From CAZHGD01 sp964531735 (GTDB lineage Bacteria; Armatimonadota; UBA10988), in NCBI GenBank assembly GCA_964531735.1, contig CAZHGD010000250.1, forward strand, positions 1 through 6,284: a DNA stretch of 6,284 bases. The letters run 5' to 3'. Under the pieces are notes generated by a model. That model was not told the DNA's origin and did no database searches. It was given only the letters and a program-made list of their open reading frames with translations. A program made the translations under genes and the position numbers. Below, in pieces: positions 1 to 6,284 of the stretch; position 1 is the stretch's first letter; the number at the start of each line of letters is the position of its first letter.

Positions 1-325
1 GGACTGAGTTCCGCTTGACACCGAACATAGAATCTCCCGCTCGTCGTCGGCGCTGATCGGCGACTGTGCGCCGCAGCGAGGGTGTCGCGGGCCGCGGTGG
101 TGCGCCCGGCAGCGCCCGACGATCCGGCAGCACACCGCGGCCGACTGGCGGCACACCGGCCAAGGGGCGCACGGCCCCGCCGGCCCGAGATGGTGCGCGA
201 GAAGGTCGCGCAGGCATGGTCGCGTTGGCGAGGGGCGCCGAACCGCCGCTGGACACGATGGTGTCAGGCCAGCAGGACTCAGGGCTGCCGGCCGGAACAG
301 CCACTGGGTTGTCGGAGGACGAAGT
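1..325. other. Upstream region with no convincing gene
   Basis: I see no credible coding sequence here. Plus-strand frame 3 is open from the window edge to a TGA at 54-56 and could be the last 17 codons of a gene lying to the left, but nothing identifies it. Longer open frames (from GTG at 66 and GTG at 82) are Ala/Arg/Gly/Pro-rich, have weaker third-position GC than the real genes nearby, and lack ribosome binding sites. The stretch contains GC-rich stem-loops (for example GGGGC 164-168 with GCCCC 174-178, and GGCTG 283-287 with CAGCC 298-302) and an imperfect short direct repeat (GGCAGCACACCG at 126-137, GGCGGCACACCG at 147-158). It may be the promoter and leader of the prepilin-like gene, but no well-spaced promoter could be picked out. 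Confidence 0.6.
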
Positions 326-976
326 ATGAGACGACCGAGTGCATTCACCCTGATCGAGTTGCTGGTGGTCATAGCGATTATCGCGATTCTGGCCGCCATT
401 CTGTTCCCCGTGTTCGCCAAGGCGCGGGAGAAGGCGCGGCAGTCGTCCTGCTCCAGCAATGCCAAGCAACTGGGCTTGGCGATGCTGCAGTACACGCAGG
501 ACTACGACGAGACGTTCCCGTGCTATGCGCGGGCGCCGTGGGGTGCCGCCGATAGCTGGTACCTGCTGGTCGATCCGTACGTCAAGAACGCCCAGTGCCG
601 CATCTGCCCGTCCGATGCCGGGCAGACGCTGTCGTACGGCTACAACTACTACTACCTGGGCAACCCCGGCACCGCCATGGCCAAGGTCGGGTCGTCGTCC
701 GAGACCGTGATCTTCTGCGACTACGGCTGGAACGACAACACCCCGCCGGGCGACAGCCGCGGCGCCCACATCAACCCGCCGTCGCAGGTCACCTACGTGA
801 ACATCACCCGCCCGGTGCCGCGCCACAACGAAGGCTGCAACATCGCCTGGGTCGACGGTCACGTCAAGTGGATGAAGCGCACCGAGCCGTTCTACCCGGC
901 CCACCCGTGGGCGGGCAACGGCATCGTGGATCCCAACAACGCGGCCTACAAGGACCAGCTCTGGGACCTCAACTAA
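326..976 (+). CDS. Prepilin-type N-terminal methylation / H-X9-DG domain protein
   Basis: A 216-residue type IV pilin-like protein, probably processed by a prepilin peptidase and exported as a pseudopilin or surface fibre subunit. The short basic leader (MRRPSA) is followed by F7-T-L-I-E11, giving the conserved Phe at +1 and Glu at +5 of the mature protein, then a hydrophobic helix to about residue 30. Residue -1 is Ala6 where Gly is usual. The globular part carries the H-x9-DG motif (H167, D177-G178) and six cysteines (42, 66, 91, 94, 131, 171), including C91-x2-C94, so disulfides are possible. The start is fixed by GGAGG at 314-318, 7 nt before the ATG. It ends with TAA and is followed by a strong stem-loop, so it is probably monocistronic. 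Such proteins form large paralogous families in Armatimonadota and Planctomycetes (family knowledge); the N-terminal wording favours the former. The exact role is unknown. Confidence 0.93.
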   Translation: MRRPSAFTLIELLVVIAIIAILAAILFPVFAKAREKARQSSCSSNAKQLGLAMLQYTQDYDETFPCYARAPWGAADSWYLLVDPYVKNAQCRICPSDAGQTLSYGYNYYYLGNPGTAMAKVGSSSETVIFCDYGWNDNTPPGDSRGAHINPPSQVTYVNITRPVPRHNEGCNIAWVDGHVKWMKRTEPFYPAHPWAGNGIVDPNNAAYKDQLWDLN

Positions 977-979
977 CCT

Positions 980-1042
980 GACCCACGCGGGTCCTGGCGT
1001 CCGGCAGCCTGGCACCATCGGGTGCCGGCTGCCGGCGTGTTT
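980..1042 (+). terminator. Strong stem-loop terminator after the prepilin-like gene
   Basis: CCGGCAGCC (1001-1009) pairs with GGCTGCCGG (1027-1035). After a single bulged T (1010), GGCACC (1011-1016) pairs with GGTGCC (1021-1026) around an ATCG loop. This gives 15 base pairs, nearly all G-C. The following U stretch is weak (GTGTTTG, 1037-1043). A smaller hairpin, GACCC/GGGTC, precedes it at 980-993, just after the stop codon. The position 25 nt after the TAA suits an intrinsic terminator or an mRNA 3'-end stabiliser. Termination efficiency is uncertain because the T-tract is poor. Confidence 0.75.
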
Positions 1043-1068
1043 GGGTGGCGACGCGGCCAACCGAGTCA

Positions 1069-1098
1069 TTGCCAACGAGGCCACGTTGGCGGTATGCT
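1069..1098 (+). promoter_or_regulatory. Candidate sigma-70-type promoter for the SDR gene
   Basis: TTGCCA at 1069-1074 (5 of 6 to the -35 consensus) and TATGCT at 1093-1098 (4 of 6 to the -10, with the key T, A and final T kept) are separated by 18 nt. A transcript would begin near 1105 and give a leader of about 35 nt before the ATG at 1141. It sits just past the upstream terminator, where a promoter is expected. It is a consensus match read by eye, not a measured start. Confidence 0.5.
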
Positions 1099-1140
1099 GC
1101 CGGCACGGCGCGGCGCTCAGCGCGCCCGAGGCCGCCAGCC

Positions 1141-2046
1141 ATGGAAGTCGCCGTCACCGGTGCGTTCGGCTACTCCGGCCGCCACATCACCCAGCACCTG
1201 CTGGCCGCGGGCCACCGCGTGCGCACGCTCACCGGTTCGCCCGACCGCCCCAACCCGTTTGGCGACACCGTGCCGGCGTACCCGTTCGACTTCGCTCAGC
1301 CGCCGCGCCTGATGGCGTCACTGCGCGGCGTGCAAGTGCTGGTCAACACCTACTGGGTCCGGTTCGACCACCGCCGGTTCAACCACCAGCAGGCCGTGGC
1401 GAACACGCTCACGCTGTTCGCGGCGGCTCAGGCCGCCGGTGTGCGGCGCATCGTGCACGTCAGCATCACCAACCCCGACCTGCACTCCGATTTGCCCTAC
1501 TTCCGCGGCAAGGCCGAGATCGAGGCGGCGCTGGTGAGCTTGAACGTGTCCCACGCCATCCTGCGGCCCGCGGTGCTGTTCGGCGGCGCCGACGTGCTGC
1601 TCAACAACATCGCCTGGGCGCTGCGTCACCTGCCCGTGTTCGGCATCTTCGGCGACGGCGACTACCGGCTGCAGCCCATCCACGTCGACGACCTGGCGCG
1701 GGTGGCCCGCGAACAGGTCGAGCGTTCGCGCAACGTCGTGTTGAACGCCATCGGCCCGGAGACCTACACCTACCGTGGCCTGGTCGCCGAGCTGCGCGAC
1801 ACGCTCGGCGCGCGCTGCCGGCTGCTGCGCGTCTCACCGGCCGTCGGCTACTGGTCGTGTCGGGCGCTCGGCGCACTCAAGCGCGATGTGGTGCTCACGC
1901 GCGAGGAGATCCGCGGCCTGATGGCCGAGTGCCTCTACGTCGATGACGAGCCGGTCGGCGAGACCCGCCTGAGCGAATGGGCGGCGCAGCACCGAGCGAC
2001 GCTCGGGCGGTGGTACGCCAGCGAACTGGCCCGACGAGACCGGTAG
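1141..2046 (+). CDS. Atypical SDR-family NAD(P)-binding protein (NAD(P)H-binding / NDUFA9-like)
   Basis: A 301-residue cytoplasmic protein with an N-terminal Rossmann fold, probably an NAD(P)-dependent oxidoreductase, epimerase or related enzyme; the substrate is unknown. The dinucleotide motif T6-G-A-F-G10-Y-S-G13 follows the first beta strand directly. The SDR active-site set appears intact: S108 (VHVSIT) and Y120-x3-K124 (YFRGK). LRPAVLFG (141-148) and PIHVDDLA (179-186) are typical of the NDUFA9-like and NmrA-like atypical SDRs. The C-terminal part (about 200-301, ending in WYASELARR) would form the substrate-binding lobe. I chose ATG 1141 because it places the Rossmann strand at residue 3 and has GAGG at 1128-1131, 9 nt upstream. 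An in-frame start at 1045 would add 32 residues with no homology-like features and would span the promoter candidate. The gene is 58 nt from the next one and may be cotranscribed with it. Confidence 0.9.
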   Translation: MEVAVTGAFGYSGRHITQHLLAAGHRVRTLTGSPDRPNPFGDTVPAYPFDFAQPPRLMASLRGVQVLVNTYWVRFDHRRFNHQQAVANTLTLFAAAQAAGVRRIVHVSITNPDLHSDLPYFRGKAEIEAALVSLNVSHAILRPAVLFGGADVLLNNIAWALRHLPVFGIFGDGDYRLQPIHVDDLARVAREQVERSRNVVLNAIGPETYTYRGLVAELRDTLGARCRLLRVSPAVGYWSCRALGALKRDVVLTREEIRGLMAECLYVDDEPVGETRLSEWAAQHRATLGRWYASELARRDR

Positions 2047-2067
2047 CGATCGACACGCCGGGGCGGC

Positions 2068-2096
2068 TGGACGCCCGGCCTGGCATCTGCTATCGT
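2068..2096 (+). promoter_or_regulatory. Candidate extended -10 promoter, near-leaderless, for the serine hydrolase
   Basis: TGCTATCGT (2088-2096) is an extended -10 (TGn plus TATCGT, 4 of 6). TGGACG at 2068-2073 lies exactly 17 nt upstream as a -35 (4 of 6 to TTGACA). Transcription would start near 2102-2104, at most a few bases before the ATG at 2105, so the mRNA would be leaderless or nearly so. This agrees with the lack of any Shine-Dalgarno before this gene. A GC hairpin (GGGCG 2061-2065 with CGCCC 2072-2076) overlaps the -35 and could instead be a weak terminator for the SDR gene. Confidence 0.4.
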
Positions 2097-2104
2097 CACC
2101 GGCC

Positions 2105-3196
2105 ATGAACACCGCCCTCTCGAACGCCATCACCACCGCCCTGCAGCCCTTTGTGGACCGCCAGGAGCTGGCCGGTGCCGTGACGTTGGTCGCCGACGCC
2201 GCCGGCCTGCTGGCCGTTGACTGTGTCGGCCTGGCCGACCGGGCCGCCGGCCGCCCGATGGCGCCGGACACCGTCTTCTGGATCGCCTCGCAGACCAAGC
2301 CCATCACCGGCGCCGCGGTGATGATGCTGGTGGACGAGGGCCGGCTGGCGCTGGACGACCCGGTCGCGAAGTACCTGCCCGAGTTTGCCGGCCAGATGGT
2401 CCGGGTCGAGCAGGACGAGTCACACGTGCTGTTGCGCGCGCCGCGGCACCCCATCACCGTGGCCAACGTGCTCAGCCACACCAGCGGCCTGGCCTTCGCG
2501 TCGCCGGTGGAGCACCCGACGCTGGACGCGCTGCCGCTGCCCACGGCGGCGCGCAGCTACGCCGCGCTGGCACTCGACTTCGAGCCCGACACGCGGTACC
2601 AGTACTCCAACGCCGGCATCAACACCGCGGCGCGCATCGCCGAAGTCATCACCGGGCAGACGTTCGAGGACTTCTTGCAGGAGCGCTTGCTCGACCCGTT
2701 GGGCATGGTCGACACGACGTTCTGGCCGTCTACCGAGCAGGTCGGTCGCCTGGCCACCGGCTACCAGCCCGGTCCGGACGGCAGCGGGCTGGTCGAGTAC
2801 CAGATTGTCCAACTGACCTACCCGCTCGACCAGCCGACCGGACGCTACCCGATGCCGGCCGGCGGGCTGTTCTCGACCGCGGCCGACTGCGCGCGCTTCT
2901 GCCGCATGATCCTGCGGCGTGGCGAGCTGGACGGTCGCCGCTACCTGTCCGAGGCTGCCGTGGCCGAGCTGACGCGCCGGCACACGGCGCCGGACATCGC
3001 CGAGAGCTACGGCCTGGGCTGGGCCGTCGGCGACGGCTGGACCGGACACGGCGGCGCGCTGGCCACGCACATGAGTGTCCACTGGGCCGCCGGCCGCTGC
3101 CAGGTCTACCTGGTGCAGCACGCGGGCTTCCCCGGCGAGGGCGGCCGCGCCGGCGAAGCCTTCGGCCAGGCGGTGCAGGCCACACTGGCACCGTAG
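2105..3196 (+). CDS. Serine hydrolase, class C beta-lactamase / penicillin-binding-like family
   Basis: A 363-residue hydrolase of the beta-lactamase (PF00144) type, a family that includes class C beta-lactamases, D,D-peptidases, esterases and cyclic-imide hydrolases. All three catalytic motifs are visible: S62-Q-T-K65 (nucleophile and general base Lys), Y167-S-N169, and H315-G-G317 in the place of the KTG triad. NVLSHTSGLAF (121-131) and PAGGLFSTAADCARF (251-265) are further family signatures. No signal peptide is seen at the N-terminus (MNTALSNAIT), so it is probably cytoplasmic. That argues for an esterase- or amidase-like role on a small molecule rather than cell-wall work or antibiotic resistance. 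No ribosome binding site precedes the ATG; translation may be leaderless. The stop TAG overlaps the Shine-Dalgarno of the methyltransferase, so the two are probably one transcript. The true substrate cannot be read from sequence. Confidence 0.92.
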   Translation: MNTALSNAITTALQPFVDRQELAGAVTLVADAAGLLAVDCVGLADRAAGRPMAPDTVFWIASQTKPITGAAVMMLVDEGRLALDDPVAKYLPEFAGQMVRVEQDESHVLLRAPRHPITVANVLSHTSGLAFASPVEHPTLDALPLPTAARSYAALALDFEPDTRYQYSNAGINTAARIAEVITGQTFEDFLQERLLDPLGMVDTTFWPSTEQVGRLATGYQPGPDGSGLVEYQIVQLTYPLDQPTGRYPMPAGGLFSTAADCARFCRMILRRGELDGRRYLSEAAVAELTRRHTAPDIAESYGLGWAVGDGWTGHGGALATHMSVHWAAGRCQVYLVQHAGFPGEGGRAGEAFGQAVQATLAP

Positions 3197-3199
3197 GAG
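3195..3199 (+). promoter_or_regulatory. Shine-Dalgarno that fixes the methyltransferase start
   Basis: AGGAG at 3195-3199 overlaps the TAG stop (3194-3196) of the serine hydrolase and lies 7 nt before ATG 3207. It decides in favour of this start over an in-frame one at 3075 deep inside the upstream gene. Terminating ribosomes could reinitiate here. Confidence 0.8.
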
Positions 3200-3206
3200 C
3201 CCCGCA

Positions 3207-3755
3207 ATGCCTTCGCCCGTCTGCCCCTGGTGGCTGGCCTACACCTTCGACAACCCGCTCCGGCGCCTGATCCACCGGCCCGAGGTGATGCTGGCCGAGT
3301 GGGTCAAGCCCGGCCTGACGGTGCTCGACGTGGGCTGCGGCATGGGGCACTTCACCCTCGGCCTGGCGCGCATGGTCGGCGAGGGTGGGCGAGTCATCGC
3401 CGTCGACCTGCAACAGCGGATGCTCGACGTCACCCTGGCGCGGGCATCGCGCGCGGGCCTGGCCGATCGGGTGACGCCGCACCGTTGCGAGCCGACCGCT
3501 CTCGGGCTGACGGAGGCGGTCGACTTCGCCATCTGCTGCTGGGTGGTCCACGAGGTGCCGGACCAGCGCGCGCTGCTCAGCGAGGTGGGCGCGCTGCTCA
3601 AGCCCGAGGCGCGCTGGCTGGTGGCCGAGCCGAAGGGGCACGTGTCAGCGGCGGCGTTCGAGGCGACCGTGGCCTTGGCCGGCGCGGTCGGCCTGACCGT
3701 GGTCGAGCGGCCGCCGGTGGCGCTCAGCCGCGCGGTGCTCCTGGCGCGAGCGTGA
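3207..3755 (+). CDS. Class I SAM-dependent methyltransferase
   Basis: A short, 182-residue methyltransferase of the UbiE/COQ5-like class I fold; the methyl acceptor is unknown. Motif I is V39-L-D41-V-G-C-G45-M-G47, the AdoMet-binding glycine loop. D67 at the end of strand 2 (VIAVDLQ) is the expected ribose-contacting acid. DFAICCWVVHEVPD (106-119) is the strand-4 region, and LLKPEARWLVAEPKGH (130-145) is the post-motif segment. The N-terminus CPWWLAYTFDNPLRRLIHRP (6-25) resembles a capping segment seen in a group of small uncharacterised methyltransferases (from memory). It lacks the NPPY motif of PrmC and N-methyltransferases, so it is not the release-factor methylase although it neighbours prfA. 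It is 10 nt after the serine hydrolase and probably cotranscribed. It ends only 7 bp from the oppositely oriented prfA stop. Confidence 0.9.
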   Translation: MPSPVCPWWLAYTFDNPLRRLIHRPEVMLAEWVKPGLTVLDVGCGMGHFTLGLARMVGEGGRVIAVDLQQRMLDVTLARASRAGLADRVTPHRCEPTALGLTEAVDFAICCWVVHEVPDQRALLSEVGALLKPEARWLVAEPKGHVSAAAFEATVALAGAVGLTVVERPPVALSRAVLLARA

Positions 3756-3762
3756 GCGTGAG

Positions 3763-4842
3763 CTACGCGTTGCCCGCGGCCAGCAGCTTCAGCCGTTCGG
3801 CCTGCTCGGCCTGGATCAGGCTGTCGATGAACTCGTCGATGTCGCCGTTGAGCACTTCGGGCAGCCGGTAGCTGGTGACGCCGACGCGGTGGTCGGTCAC
3901 GCGGCCTTGCGGGAAGTTGTAGGTGCGGATCTTCTCGCTGCGGTCGCCCGAGCCCACTTGCGAGGCGCGCACCGCGTCGCGTTCGGCCTGCTGCCGCTCG
4001 CGCTCGATCTCGTACAGCCGCGTGCGCAGCACGCGCAGCGCTTTCAGCCGGTTCTGCCGCTGCGAGCGCTCATCCTGGCACTCGATGCGGATGTTGGTCG
4101 GCTTGTGGATCAGCCGCACCGCGGTCTCGTTCTTCTGCACGTTCTGACCGCCGGCGCCCTGCGACAGGAAGTACTCCCATTCGAGGTCGTTCTCGTTGAC
4201 CTCGATGTCCACCTCATCGGCTTCGGGCAGCACGGCCACGGTAGCCGCCGAGGTGTGAATGCGGCCGCTGCTCTCGGTCTCGGGCACGCGCTGGACGCGG
4301 TGCGCGCCGGCCTCGAACTTGAGCTGCGAGTAGGCGCCCTGGCCGGCAATCGCGAACGAGACCCGCCGGTAGCCGCCGATACCGGTCTCTTCGGACTCCA
4401 TCAGCTCGTACTTCCAGCCGCGCCGCTCGGCGAAGCGGAAGTACATGCGCAGCAGGTCCGAGGCGAACAGCGCGGCCTCGTCGCCACCGGTGCCGGCCCG
4501 GATCTCCATGATGACGTTCTTGTCGTCGGCCGGATCCTTCGGCAGCAGCATCACGCGCAGCCGCTGGCGCGCCGGCTCGATCTCGGGTTCGACCTCGGCG
4601 ATCTCCTCGTCGGCCAGCTCCTTCATGTCGGGATCGAGCGCCAGTTCGCGCGCCTGGGCCAGCCGGTCGCACAACTCGCGATAGGCGTCGTAGGCGTTGG
4701 CCATCTCTTCGAGGCCGGCCCGCTCGCGCGAGACGTCCTTCAACCGCTCGGGCGAGCCGTAGACTTCGGGCTGCCCCAGCATTTCGGCCAGCTCATCGTA
4801 GCGCTGACGCATGGCCGCCAGACGGGCCTCAAACTCATCCAT
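3763..4842 (-). CDS. prfA: Peptide chain release factor 1 (RF1)
   Basis: A 359-residue release factor 1 (E. coli RF1 has 360), which recognises UAA and UAG in the ribosomal A site and triggers peptidyl-tRNA hydrolysis. The anticodon-like tripeptide P187-E-T189, in RVPETESSGRIHTSAATVAV, is of the RF1 PxT type; RF2 would have SPF. The catalytic loop has G231-G-Q233. GTGGDEAALFASDLLRMY (117-134) and IECQDERSQ (253-261) are class I RF signatures. The residues around GGQ (SQGAGGQNVQKNET) differ from the usual SGAGGQHVN context. I chose ATG 4842 because AGGAG at 4854-4850 precedes it by 7 nt and it gives the normal family length; an in-frame start at 4947 would add an Arg-rich tail lying antiparallel to nothing known and inside the DUF1385 gene. 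It overlaps the DUF1385 stop by 8 nt. Its own stop is TAG, a codon read only by RF1. Confidence 0.98.
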   Translation of the reverse strand: MDEFEARLAAMRQRYDELAEMLGQPEVYGSPERLKDVSRERAGLEEMANAYDAYRELCDRLAQARELALDPDMKELADEEIAEVEPEIEPARQRLRVMLLPKDPADDKNVIMEIRAGTGGDEAALFASDLLRMYFRFAERRGWKYELMESEETGIGGYRRVSFAIAGQGAYSQLKFEAGAHRVQRVPETESSGRIHTSAATVAVLPEADEVDIEVNENDLEWEYFLSQGAGGQNVQKNETAVRLIHKPTNIRIECQDERSQRQNRLKALRVLRTRLYEIERERQQAERDAVRASQVGSGDRSEKIRTYNFPQGRVTDHRVGVTSYRLPEVLNGDIDEFIDSLIQAEQAERLKLLAAGNA

Positions 4843-5878
4843 TCGACGGCTCCTGGTCGACCGACGGCGCGCCGCGCACCTCGCTGGTGATGGTGCCGGT
4901 CTCTTCGGCCAGCTTGACCGCCTCGAAGCTCGCCAAGGCCACCTCAATCATGTCCGGCGTCGGTTGTCGCGTGGTCAGCCGCTGCATCAGCAGGCCCGGC
5001 GCGATGAGCGCTTGGAGCCACGAGCAGCGCCGCTGCGCGCCGACGAACTTGATCCACTCGAAACCGATGCCGGCGACCAACGGCAGGCACGACAGGCGCA
5101 GAGCCAGCCGTTGCAGGTGGTTCGGGTACCACGGCAGCAGCGCGTGTACGAAGATGCCGATCACGATGATGAAGAACACGAAGCTGGTGCCGCAGCGCGG
5201 ATGGATGACGCTCATCGGTTGCACGGCGTCAACCGTCGGCGTCAGGCCGGCCTCGTGCGCATTGACCACCTTGTGCTCGGCGCCGTGATACTGGAAGACG
5301 CGCCGGATCTCGGCCATCTGCCCGATCAGCACCACGTAGGCGACGAAGAACGTCAGGACGATGGCCCCTTCGATCAGCGCCTTCGGCGTACTGTGGTCGC
5401 CGAACCCGAGCCGCGTGCCCAGCCAGTTGGCCGTGAAGTTGGGCAGCAGCACGAACAGGCCCAGGCCGATGGCGAAGGCCGTGCCGATGGTGGCCCACAG
5501 AATCGGGCCGTTCAGCTCGCCCTGCTCATCGCGGCGCGGCGCCGGGGCCGTGTCGACGGCCAGCATCGCGCTCAACGAGGCGACGACCACGGTCTGCAGG
5601 TTGGCGGACCGCTCCAGCGCGCGCAGGCCGATGCCGAGCATCTCGAACAGCGCGAAGAACCCGCGCAGCAGCGGGATCCGACGCAGCCACGGCAGCCGCG
5701 AGAACAGGGAGCGGACGGGCTCGGTCAGGACGTCGATGGGCGTATCGACGCCGTGACTACCGTCGGCCTGGGGCAATCGGCAAGCGACCGCCACATAGTG
5801 CGGGCTGCGGATCATCACCCCTTCGACCACCGCCTGGCCGCCGTAGGCCACCTCGGGGGCGTCTGAGGCAGAAGCCAT
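4835..5878 (-). CDS. DUF1385 (YqhQ-like) multi-pass membrane protein
   Basis: A 347-residue integral membrane protein of the DUF1385 family (COG3872, sometimes labelled predicted metal-dependent enzyme); its function is not established. Conserved blocks run in order: YGGQAVVEGVMIRSP (12-26), LRGFFALFEML (71-81), FQYHGAEHKVVNAHEAG (195-211), HPRCGTSF (226-233) and PGLLMQRLTTRQPTPDM (294-310). About four membrane segments are visible near 124-148, 168-187, 231-249 and 262-280. H198, E201, H202, H226 and C229 cluster in the loop between segments 2 and 3 and could bind metal (inference). ATG 5878 is chosen over an in-frame GTG at 5902 because GGAG (5888-5885) lies 6 nt upstream of it and the GTG has none. 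It sits 39 nt after rpmE and overlaps prfA, so it is a middle gene of a translation operon. Confidence 0.93.
   Translation of the reverse strand: MASASDAPEVAYGGQAVVEGVMIRSPHYVAVACRLPQADGSHGVDTPIDVLTEPVRSLFSRLPWLRRIPLLRGFFALFEMLGIGLRALERSANLQTVVVASLSAMLAVDTAPAPRRDEQGELNGPILWATIGTAFAIGLGLFVLLPNFTANWLGTRLGFGDHSTPKALIEGAIVLTFFVAYVVLIGQMAEIRRVFQYHGAEHKVVNAHEAGLTPTVDAVQPMSVIHPRCGTSFVFFIIVIGIFVHALLPWYPNHLQRLALRLSCLPLVAGIGFEWIKFVGAQRRCSWLQALIAPGLLMQRLTTRQPTPDMIEVALASFEAVKLAEETGTITSEVRGAPSVDQEPSNG
4850..4854 (-). promoter_or_regulatory. prfA ribosome binding site inside the DUF1385 gene
   Basis: On the minus strand AGGAG (4854-4850) lies 7 nt before the prfA ATG (4842-4840) and is embedded in the last codons of the DUF1385 gene, whose TGA is at 4837-4835. 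The stop falls just past the start, the layout usual for translational coupling. Confidence 0.8.
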
Positions 5879-5884
5879 AGAGAA

Positions 5885-5900
5885 CTCCGCGCGAAAGCGC
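5885..5900 (-). promoter_or_regulatory. Shine-Dalgarno and adjoining hairpin before the DUF1385 gene
   Basis: On the minus strand a small stem-loop, GCGC-TTTC-GCGC (5900-5889), directly abuts the GGAG (5888-5885) that serves the ATG at 5878. The hairpin could modulate access to the ribosome binding site, or may simply reflect high GC. The GGAG itself decides the start. Confidence 0.55.
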
Positions 5901-5917
5901 ACCGAGCGGCGCTGGTG

Positions 5918-6148
5918 CTAGCGCTGCTTGGCCTTCGCGGCGGCTTCCTGGGCCTTGGCATACTTGTTGCGGAACCGCTCGACGCGCCCTTCGGTGTCGA
6001 CGATGTTCTGGCGGCCGGTGTAGAACGGATGGCACGCGCTGCAAATGTCGACGCGGATGGTCGCGGTGGTGCTGCGGGTGGTGAACGAACTGCCACACGC
6101 GCACGTGACCGTGGCGGTGACGTATTCTGGATGGATGCCCTGCTTCAT
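5918..6148 (-). CDS. rpmE: 50S ribosomal protein L31, zinc-binding (C+) form
   Basis: A 76-residue L31, a protein at the central protuberance that bridges the two ribosomal subunits. MKQGIHPEY at the start and FYTGRQNIVDTEGRVERFRNKY (42-63, read in two pieces: FYTGRQNIVDTEG and RVERFRNKY) are L31 signatures. Four cysteines, C16-x-C18 and C36-x2-C39, form the zinc site, so this is the C+ type rather than the zinc-free paralogue made under zinc starvation in some bacteria. Residues 64-76 are an Ala/Lys-rich tail. The start has GGAG (6160-6157) 8 nt upstream. A well-formed promoter and a palindrome lie just ahead, and DUF1385 and prfA follow on the same strand, so this is probably the first gene of a three-gene operon. 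It ends with TAG. Confidence 0.97.
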   Translation of the reverse strand: MKQGIHPEYVTATVTCACGSSFTTRSTTATIRVDICSACHPFYTGRQNIVDTEGRVERFRNKYAKAQEAAAKAKQR

Positions 6149-6172
6149 GGGGAATGCTCCGCCGTGTTGATG

Positions 6173-6182
6173 GTGACGTCAC
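6173..6182. promoter_or_regulatory. Perfect 10-bp palindrome over the rpmE transcription start (possible operator)
   Basis: GTGACGTCAC is a perfect inverted repeat. It lies 2 nt downstream of the rpmE -10 element and its centre falls at about +1, where a bound repressor would block initiation. No regulator gene is present in the window and I cannot match the site to a known regulator with confidence. A 10-bp palindrome can also arise by chance. Confidence 0.35.
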
Positions 6183-6184
6183 AC

Positions 6185-6213
6185 AGTCTAGCACAGCCGC
6201 CGGTATGCGGCAA
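6185..6213 (-). promoter_or_regulatory. Promoter of the rpmE-DUF1385-prfA operon
   Basis: Read on the minus strand, TTGCCG (6213-6208; 4 of 6 to TTGACA) and TAGACT (6190-6185; 4 of 6 to TATAAT) are separated by exactly 17 nt, and TGC just before the -10 makes it an extended -10. Transcription would start near 6178 and give a leader of about 30 nt that holds the rpmE Shine-Dalgarno. The remaining bases to the window edge (6214-6284) show no identifiable feature. Confidence 0.6.
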
Positions 6214-6284
6214 CCGCGAAGCGCGCCGCGGCAGGGCTGAGTCAGAGTCATAGTCCATCGGGTCAAAGCTCTTGGTGCCAACCA

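Overview
The window is very GC-rich bacterial DNA. It most resembles Armatimonadota. The reasons are the first gene, whose N-terminus (FTLIELLVVIAIIAILAAIL, then FPVFAKAREKARQ) and H-x9-DG tail are of the kind repeated many times in genomes of that phylum, and the order rpmE - DUF1385 - prfA, which recalls Firmicutes and related lineages. The assignment is an inference from protein style, not from a marker-gene tree.

Layout. Positions 1-325 hold no convincing gene; the stretch is a structured, GC-rich upstream region. At 326-976 (+) lies a prepilin-like secreted or pilus-type protein, closed by a strong stem-loop at 1001-1035. A candidate promoter at 1069-1098 then opens a same-strand run of three enzyme genes: an atypical SDR-family NAD(P)-binding protein (1141-2046), a class C beta-lactamase-type serine hydrolase (2105-3196) with its own near-leaderless promoter candidate, and a class I SAM-dependent methyltransferase (3207-3755) whose Shine-Dalgarno overlaps the preceding stop codon. 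Substrates of all three are unknown, and nothing in the sequence ties them to one named pathway.

On the opposite strand, converging with only 7 bp between stop codons, is a translation operon read from the right: rpmE (ribosomal protein L31, zinc-binding form; 6148-5918), a DUF1385/YqhQ-like multi-pass membrane protein (5878-4835), and prfA (peptide chain release factor 1; 4842-3763). prfA starts 8 nt inside the DUF1385 gene and is probably translationally coupled to it. A good promoter with a perfect 10-bp palindrome over the expected start site lies upstream of rpmE. prmC, the methyltransferase that modifies release factors and is often next to prfA, is absent from the window.

I found no mobile element, CRISPR array, tRNA or rRNA. 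I see no clear new system. The points most worth following are the DUF1385 membrane protein with a His/Glu/Cys cluster embedded in a translation operon, unusual residues around the RF1 GGQ motif, heavy use of UAG stop codons (including by the RF1 gene itself), and the rpmE operator-like palindrome.
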